Origin: Evtepia sp.
Lineage (GTDB): Bacteria; Bacillota; Clostridia; Oscillospirales; Oscillospiraceae
Length of the DNA stretch: 10,454 nucleotides
Direction of reading: 5' to 3'
Assembly (NCBI GenBank): GCA_020025735.1
Contig: JAHHRP010000062.1
Coordinates: 1 to 10,454 of the forward strand
Below the pieces are notes generated by a model. The model was not told the origin of the DNA and did not search any database. It worked only from the letters and a program-made list of their open reading frames with translations. Of this stretch, positions 6,653 to 10,454 are shown one piece after another. Each line of letters opens with the position of its first letter. Positions within the stretch are counted from its first letter, which is position 1. The position numbers and the translations under genes are program-made.

Positions 6653-7514
6653 CGGCATCCTGATTGTTGATAAGCCAGCTGGCTGGACCAGTCACGACGT
6701 CGTGGCCAAGCTCCGGGGATGTTTTCACGTCCGCCGCATCGGCCACGCGGGGACTCTGGACCCTATGGCAACGGGGGTCCTGCCTGTCTTTATAGGACGG
6801 GCCACCAGAGCGGTAGAATTTGCCGCTGAGGGGGAAAAAGAATATCTGGCTGGACTGCGTTTGGGAACGGTCACTGACACCCAGGACACCACAGGTACGA
6901 TCCTGGAGACCCATCCTGTCCAGGTGGACCGGGATGCACTAGAGGCCGTCCTGCCCCAGTTTCGAGGGGACATCCTCCAAATCCCTCCCATGTACTCGGC
7001 CATCAAGCGGCAGGGACAGAAGCTCTATGAACTGGCCCGGCGAGGGCAAGAGGTCGAACGGGACCCACGGCCCATCACCATCCACGCCCTGGAAATCGTG
7101 GACCAGCACTCCCCCACCGACTATCTTCTGCGGGTGGCCTGCTCCAAGGGAACGTATGTGCGTACCCTCTGCCACGACATCGGCCAGGTGCTGGGCTGCG
7201 GCGGGACCATGTTCTCCCTGCGTCGGACCAAAGCAGCGGGTTTCTCTTGTGAGGAAGCCATCACCCTGGAACAGGTCCAGGCAGCGCCGGACCCCACTGC
7301 CCTGCTGCTGCCGGTGGATGCCTATTTTGCTGGTTATCCCATTCTCCTGCTCAAAACTGCCAGCGCAGAAAAAAAGCTGCGCAACGGAAACACTGTAACC
7401 CTGGATATTCCTGATGGGACATACCGGGTATACAACCGTCAAAAGGAATTTCTCGCCCTGGCCAGACAGGAGCAGGGCCGTATGACCACTATCAAAAGTT
7501 TTTTCGAGGTGTAA
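6645..7514 (+). CDS. truB: tRNA pseudouridine(55) synthase TruB
   Basis: TruB converts U55 to pseudouridine in the T-loop of tRNAs and also acts as a tRNA-folding chaperone. The 289-residue product has the opening GILIVDKPAGWTSHDVV, the catalytic motif GHAGTLDPMATGVLP with the nucleophile Asp39, the YSAIK motif (117-121) and RVACSKGTYVRTLCHDIG (about 163-180). A short C-terminal PUA-like region (about 230-289) ends the protein. The frame is open far upstream into nrnA, but homology starts at the ATG at 6645. That start overlaps the nrnA end by 8 bp and has only a weak ribosome binding site (CAGGTG, 6633-6638), so translation probably depends on coupling with nrnA. Only 4 nt separate it from ribF. 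Confidence 0.95.
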   Translation: MANGILIVDKPAGWTSHDVVAKLRGCFHVRRIGHAGTLDPMATGVLPVFIGRATRAVEFAAEGEKEYLAGLRLGTVTDTQDTTGTILETHPVQVDRDALEAVLPQFRGDILQIPPMYSAIKRQGQKLYELARRGQEVERDPRPITIHALEIVDQHSPTDYLLRVACSKGTYVRTLCHDIGQVLGCGGTMFSLRRTKAAGFSCEEAITLEQVQAAPDPTALLLPVDAYFAGYPILLLKTASAEKKLRNGNTVTLDIPDGTYRVYNRQKEFLALARQEQGRMTTIKSFFEV

Positions 7515-7518
7515 GAAG

Positions 7519-8427
7519 TTGGAACAGAAAAAACGTGTCATTGCCCTGGGCTTTTTCGATGGCGTACACAACGGCCACGCTGCCCTTATGCGCCGCACTG
7601 CCCAAATGGCCAGAGAACTGGGAGCCATTCCCGCTGCCTTTACCTTTGATCCTCATCCCCAGACCGTGATCCTAGGTCGGCCCACCCCGCTGCTGACCTC
7701 CCCAGAGGACCGGGCAGACCTGATGCGGAAATACTACGGCATCCAGGATGTGATTGTGGAACCCTTTACGCCCCAGCGGATGCGACAGCCCTGGCGGGAA
7801 TTTTTAGAGGAAACCTTAATCCGAGACTTTGGTGCTGTCCATCTGATTGCCGGGCACGACTATCACTTTGGCTACAAGGGAGAAGGAAATCCCCAGCGTC
7901 TGCTGGAAACCTGTCGGGAGCTGGGAATTGGCTGTGATATTATCCCTAAGGTGGAACAGGAGGGCATCACGGTTTCCTCCACTTATATCCGCACCCTGGT
8001 GGCCCAGGGAGAGATCGAACGGGCCAATGCATTTTTGGGCCATCCTCACACCCTCAGTGACCGGGTCTCACACGGCAAGAAGCTGGGAACCACCCTGGGC
8101 TTTCCCACGGTAAACCTGCGCTTAAAAGAGAATGTCCTCTCCCCAGCCAAAGGCGTCTATGCCACCAAGGTTATTTTGGAAAATGGTACGGTCCACTTGG
8201 CTGTGACCAATGTGGGGACCCGTCCCACAATGGATGATGGCAACCAACTAACCATTGAGGGGTTTATTCTGGACTTCCATGGTGACCTGTATGGTCAGAA
8301 GATTCAGATGGAGTTTTACAAATATCTTCGAGAGGAACGCAAGTTTCCCTCCTTCGAGGCCCTTACTGCCGAGGTCATGCATAATGCCCAGCAGACCAGG
8401 GATTACTTCGCCCAACAAACCCCATAA
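7519..8427 (+). CDS. ribF: Bifunctional riboflavin kinase/FAD synthetase RibF
   Basis: RibF phosphorylates riboflavin to FMN and adenylylates FMN to FAD. The 302-residue protein has the N-terminal nucleotidyltransferase domain: GFFDGVHNGH (11-20), FDPHP (43-47), the AGHDYHFGYKGEGN loop (111-124) and SSTYIR (153-158). The C-terminal riboflavin kinase domain carries GKKLGTTLGFPTVNL (186-200), VGTRPTMDDG and YLREERKFPSFE. Length and motifs are normal, so both activities are expected. The start is a TTG at 7519, 4 nt after the truB stop; GAGGTG (7506-7511) inside the truB end gives 7 nt spacing, and the family homology begins immediately (KKRVIALGFFDG). It is the last gene of the plus-strand cluster before a strong terminator. 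Confidence 0.95.
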   Translation: MEQKKRVIALGFFDGVHNGHAALMRRTAQMARELGAIPAAFTFDPHPQTVILGRPTPLLTSPEDRADLMRKYYGIQDVIVEPFTPQRMRQPWREFLEETLIRDFGAVHLIAGHDYHFGYKGEGNPQRLLETCRELGIGCDIIPKVEQEGITVSSTYIRTLVAQGEIERANAFLGHPHTLSDRVSHGKKLGTTLGFPTVNLRLKENVLSPAKGVYATKVILENGTVHLAVTNVGTRPTMDDGNQLTIEGFILDFHGDLYGQKIQMEFYKYLREERKFPSFEALTAEVMHNAQQTRDYFAQQTP

Positions 8428-8437
8428 TACTTTGACA

Positions 8438-8484
8438 AAAACAGGAGCGCGAGAGAAGAACTTCTTCCATCGCGCTCCTGTTTT
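8438..8484. terminator. Bidirectional intrinsic terminator between convergent genes
   Basis: A perfect 15-bp stem pairs 8438-8452 (AAAACAGGAGCGCGA) with 8470-8484, with a 17-nt loop that can itself fold (GAAGA/TCTTC). The A-rich left side and T-rich right side give a U-tract on both strands. It lies 11 nt after the ribF stop and 8 nt beyond the end of the minus-strand membrane-protein gene, so it can serve both convergent transcripts. Confidence 0.92.
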
Positions 8485-8491
8485 CTTATGC

Positions 8492-9163
8492 TCACAAATC
8501 CCTGCGCCGACTCAGCAGCAATGAGAGCAGCACTGGCAGACACGCCACCACCAATGCCACTGGGAGCCACAAGGTGCAAAGTATCTTTTTCCAAAACACG
8601 GTGGGCAGCAAAATCCCCGCTGCCACACAGGCCAGCACCAACCAGGCCCGGAGAAAAAGCGTTCCTTTCTTCTCTTGCCGGGGTTTGTCCAGTGCTGTGC
8701 GGCAGATCCACTCCACTGCCCCAATCCCCGCCGCCAAGATCACCACCATGGAGATCATCTCCCCCACAGTGAGGGTCAAATGCAGGGGAGAATTCCCCGC
8801 CAAGAGGGTATGAACCACCTTATTAACCACCCAAATTCCCATCAGTACCGACAGGGCCGGCAGCAGATCCCCGAAGATCCCAAGGAACCGCACCAACCGA
8901 GGCCGACGGGGAACGGCTGCAACGATCTCATCGCAAAAGGCTCGGTAATCCTCACCGATCACCTGCTCCATGGTCTCTCCCCGCTTCTCCCCTTCCAGAA
9001 TCATCTCCTGAATGTCCTGGCGGATTTCTTCCTGGGCCAACTGGCTCAGGTCTTGACTCCGAAGATAAACAACCACATCGGTCATTCCCTGGCGGGCAGC
9101 AGGGGATAGTTCCTGTTCTCGGTTGTTGTTTTCCCGGCGCAGTGCTTTTGCTTGTGGGTTCAT
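8492..9163 (-). CDS. Membrane protein with helical N-terminal domain, partner of PadR regulator
   Basis: The 223-residue product has a polar, helical N-terminal domain (about 1-85) and four predicted membrane segments (about 91-114, 131-152, 170-190 and 193-217), ending in a basic tail (RRRDL). The soluble part contains LAQEEIRQDIQEMILEG (42-58) and GETMEQVIGEDYRAFCDEI (62-80). This resembles the small helical domains of PadR-linked membrane proteins (DUF1048/DUF1700/HAAS-like). I am fairly sure of the type but not of the exact family. The function is unknown; such proteins are thought to signal from or act on the membrane under control of the neighbouring PadR. The ATG has AGGAGG (9171-9176) with 7 nt spacing. 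It overlaps the padR stop by 4 bp, so the pair forms one coupled operon. The convergent neighbour is ribF. Confidence 0.75.
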   Translation of the reverse strand: MNPQAKALRRENNNREQELSPAARQGMTDVVVYLRSQDLSQLAQEEIRQDIQEMILEGEKRGETMEQVIGEDYRAFCDEIVAAVPRRPRLVRFLGIFGDLLPALSVLMGIWVVNKVVHTLLAGNSPLHLTLTVGEMISMVVILAAGIGAVEWICRTALDKPRQEKKGTLFLRAWLVLACVAAGILLPTVFWKKILCTLWLPVALVVACLPVLLSLLLSRRRDL

Positions 9164-9498
9164 TCGCCTTCCTCCTCTTCCCGAAATCCGGGCAGCTGCA
9201 TCACGGCAGCAGTCATTTCTTGAAAACTGGCACGGAAGGCGATGAGAGCCTCCCGTCCCTGTTCTGTGAGGGTATAGTATTTCCGCCGAGGTCCCAGCTC
9301 CGACTCCCGGAACCGCGCTGCCACCAGGCCGCTCTTCTCCAGCCGGAGCAAGAGGGGGTAGACCGTCCCCTCGGAAATGTGGCCAAAGCCACAGGCGGTT
9401 AAGGCCTGGACGATTTCGTAGCCATAGGTTTCCTTCTCTCCCAGCAGGGACAAGACACTACCCTGAAGGATGCCTTTGAGCATCTGAGATGGGATCAT
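9160..9498 (-). CDS. PadR family transcriptional regulator
   Basis: This is a 112-residue winged-helix repressor of the short PadR type (subfamily 1, with a single C-terminal helix for dimer formation). Signature parts are LKGILQGSVLSLLGEKETYGYEIVQAL (about 7-33), the recognition helix region EGTVYPLLLRLEKSGLV (43-59) and the wing GPRRKYYTLTEQGRE (69-83), followed by a helix and an acidic end (REEEEGE). The ATG at 9498 is chosen over an in-frame TTG at 9513, because the ribosome binding site GGGAGG (9506-9511) lies on that TTG and has 7 nt spacing to the ATG. Its stop overlaps the start of the downstream membrane-protein gene. Two operator-like palindromes and a strong promoter upstream indicate autorepression. 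The inducer is unknown; PadR proteins often sense small hydrophobic or antimicrobial compounds. Confidence 0.92.
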   Translation of the reverse strand: MIPSQMLKGILQGSVLSLLGEKETYGYEIVQALTACGFGHISEGTVYPLLLRLEKSGLVAARFRESELGPRRKYYTLTEQGREALIAFRASFQEMTAAVMQLPGFREEEEGE

Positions 9499-9514
9499 CG
9501 CAACACCTCCCAAC

Positions 9515-9533
9515 TACTTTGCATCACATAGTA
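9515..9533. promoter_or_regulatory. Second operator-like palindrome at the padR transcript start
   Basis: TACTTTGCATCACATAGTA is a 19-bp imperfect inverted repeat sharing the outer pattern TAC..TG...CA..GTA with the upstream site. The two centres are 23 bp apart, about two helical turns, with 4 bp between the sites. It lies just downstream of the expected start point, so two dimers could bind on the same face of the DNA. Confidence 0.62.
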
Positions 9534-9537
9534 CCGC

Positions 9538-9556
9538 TACATTGTAATACAAAGTA
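9538..9556. promoter_or_regulatory. Operator-like palindrome overlapping the padR -10 box
   Basis: TACATTGTAATACAAAGTA is a 19-bp inverted repeat: two 9-bp arms with one mismatch around a central A. It covers the -10 box and part of the spacer. PadR proteins commonly bind such AT-rich palindromes to block their own promoter. That this PadR binds here is inferred from position and symmetry. Confidence 0.72.
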
Positions 9557-9569
9557 GCAACTCTGTCAA
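9541..9569 (-). promoter_or_regulatory. Sigma-A-type promoter of the padR operon
   Basis: Read on the minus strand, TTGACA (9569-9564) is followed by a 17-nt spacer and TACAAT (9546-9541). That is a perfect -35 box and a one-mismatch -10 box at optimal spacing. Transcription should start near 9534, giving a leader of about 36 nt to the padR ATG. The -35 hexamer contains the stop codon of the upstream ClC gene (TGA, complement of 9566-9568), so no terminator separates the two genes. Confidence 0.88.
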
Positions 9570-10454
9570 GTCCCTCGCCGGAAAGAGGCATCCTCTCCCT
9601 CCTGGCGATCCTCCCTGGCTAAGCCATCGGAATCAGGGCGTTTTGAAAAGGCAAATTTCTGCTTGGCGTACAGGCCGCCATAGCCAGAGACCAAAAAACT
9701 GGCCGCTACTGCCATGAGAAATCCACCGGGATTGCAGAAGGAAAAGACCTCAAACCCCAGGATCAGCGCCGATAGAGGGCAGTTTGTCACCCCACAGAAC
9801 AGTGCGATCATCCCTACCGCCGCAGCATAGGGTGCGGGCAGCCCCAGCCATGGCCCTACCACACAACCAAACGTGGCACCGATGGCAAAGGAAGGGACAA
9901 TCTCCCCTCCTTTCAACCCCGCACCCAAAGTCAGTGCGGTAAAGAGGAGTTTTAAGAGGAAATCTAGCGGATGCGCCTGCCCCTCATGGATGGCCCCATA
10001 AATCATGCCATCACCGGTCCCCAGATACTCCTTTGTCCCCAGCAGCAAGGTGAGCAGAATCACACTCCCGCTGCCCACGACCACCCGGAGATATGGGTTC
10101 GGGAAGAGGCGTTCCAGGCCCATACGGACCCCCTCGAAGGTGTAACAGACCAGAATACTCAGCAGCCCACAAGCCACAGCCAGCACCAGCACACGGGCAT
10201 AAAAAATTGGATTCGGTGTAGATGCCGTGAGATAGAAACTCACAGCGTGGACTTTCATGACCCGGGCAACAGAGCCAGCAGCAATCGAAGCGACCACACA
10301 GGGAAAGAGTCCCCCCAAGGGAAGAATCCCCACACAGGAGATCTCCAAGGCAAAAAGCGCTGCGGTGATCTGGCTGCCAAAGACCGCCGAAAACCCGGCA
10401 CTCATGCCGCACATGATGGCCAGGTCCTGAAACTCCTCCCCCATCTTCACACCC
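9566..10454 (-). CDS. ClC-family anion channel/antiporter, partial (N-terminus beyond window)
   Basis: This is the C-terminal two-thirds of a ClC-type chloride/fluoride transporter; the frame stays open to the window edge, so the start and the usual G-K/R-E-G-P/T motif are not seen. Visible marks are AGFSAVFGSQITAALFALE (10343-10399; family form AGF-A-F--P-AG--FALE), many hydrophobic helices, GAGLKGGEIVPSFAIGATFG (about 9869-9928) and, near the end, SGYGGLY, where the conserved ClC tyrosine lies. No CBS domains follow; the tail is short and charged. The GGE-x-x-P loop, rather than GG-F-P, resembles the bacterial branch that includes CLC-F fluoride/proton antiporters, but a Val stands where I recall a Thr in characterised CLC-F proteins, so the ion is uncertain. 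It stops inside the padR promoter. Confidence 0.88.
   Translation of the reverse strand, partial: GVKMGEEFQDLAIMCGMSAGFSAVFGSQITAALFALEISCVGILPLGGLFPCVVASIAAGSVARVMKVHAVSFYLTASTPNPIFYARVLVLAVACGLLSILVCYTFEGVRMGLERLFPNPYLRVVVGSGSVILLTLLLGTKEYLGTGDGMIYGAIHEGQAHPLDFLLKLLFTALTLGAGLKGGEIVPSFAIGATFGCVVGPWLGLPAPYAAAVGMIALFCGVTNCPLSALILGFEVFSFCNPGGFLMAVAASFLVSGYGGLYAKQKFAFSKRPDSDGLAREDRQEGEDASFRRGT

Noticed and set aside
1..10454. tRNA, rRNA, CRISPR array, insertion sequence or phage attachment site
   Set aside because: No cloverleaf, spaced direct repeats, transposase-like frame or terminal inverted repeats could be seen on either strand.

Overview
The window is about 10.5 kb of fairly GC-rich DNA that looks like a Firmicute chromosome, most likely a Clostridia member of the Oscillospiraceae type. 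This is inferred from gene order (an nrnA-type gene between rbfA and truB), strong AGGAGG-like ribosome binding sites, a PadR/membrane-protein pair and high GC. No taxonomic search could be run.

Layout. Positions 1-146 hold an intrinsic-terminator hairpin and a structured leader. Positions 147-8427 (+ strand) carry the conserved nusA-infB translation/transcription cluster: rimP, nusA, ylxR (rnpM), ylxQ, infB, rbfA, nrnA, truB, ribF. Most junctions are short or overlapping. Two are not: a 111-nt gap with several hairpins before infB, and a 150-nt gap before rbfA holding two strong tandem hairpins, the second followed by a T-rich run. A perfect 15-bp bidirectional terminator (8438-8484) closes the cluster against a convergent minus-strand group. 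That group, read right to left, is a ClC-type anion transporter cut by the window edge, then padR, then a four-helix membrane protein with a soluble helical N-terminal domain. padR and the membrane gene overlap by 4 bp. They have a clear sigma-A-type promoter whose -35 box contains the ClC stop codon, and two 19-bp palindromes at the -10 region and the expected transcript start.

How the genes work together. The plus-strand cluster supports 30S maturation (RimP, RbfA), transcription elongation and termination (NusA), RNA binding (YlxR, YlxQ), translation initiation (IF2), nanoRNA/pAp turnover (NrnA), tRNA pseudouridylation (TruB) and FMN/FAD synthesis (RibF). The minus-strand padR pair looks like a small autoregulated membrane-signalling module.

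I see no clearly undescribed multi-gene system. The most interesting signals are regulatory: the possible NusA attenuator and Shine-Dalgarno-pairing leader before rimP, the structured infB leader with a TTG start, the infB/rbfA hairpins, and the double PadR operator.
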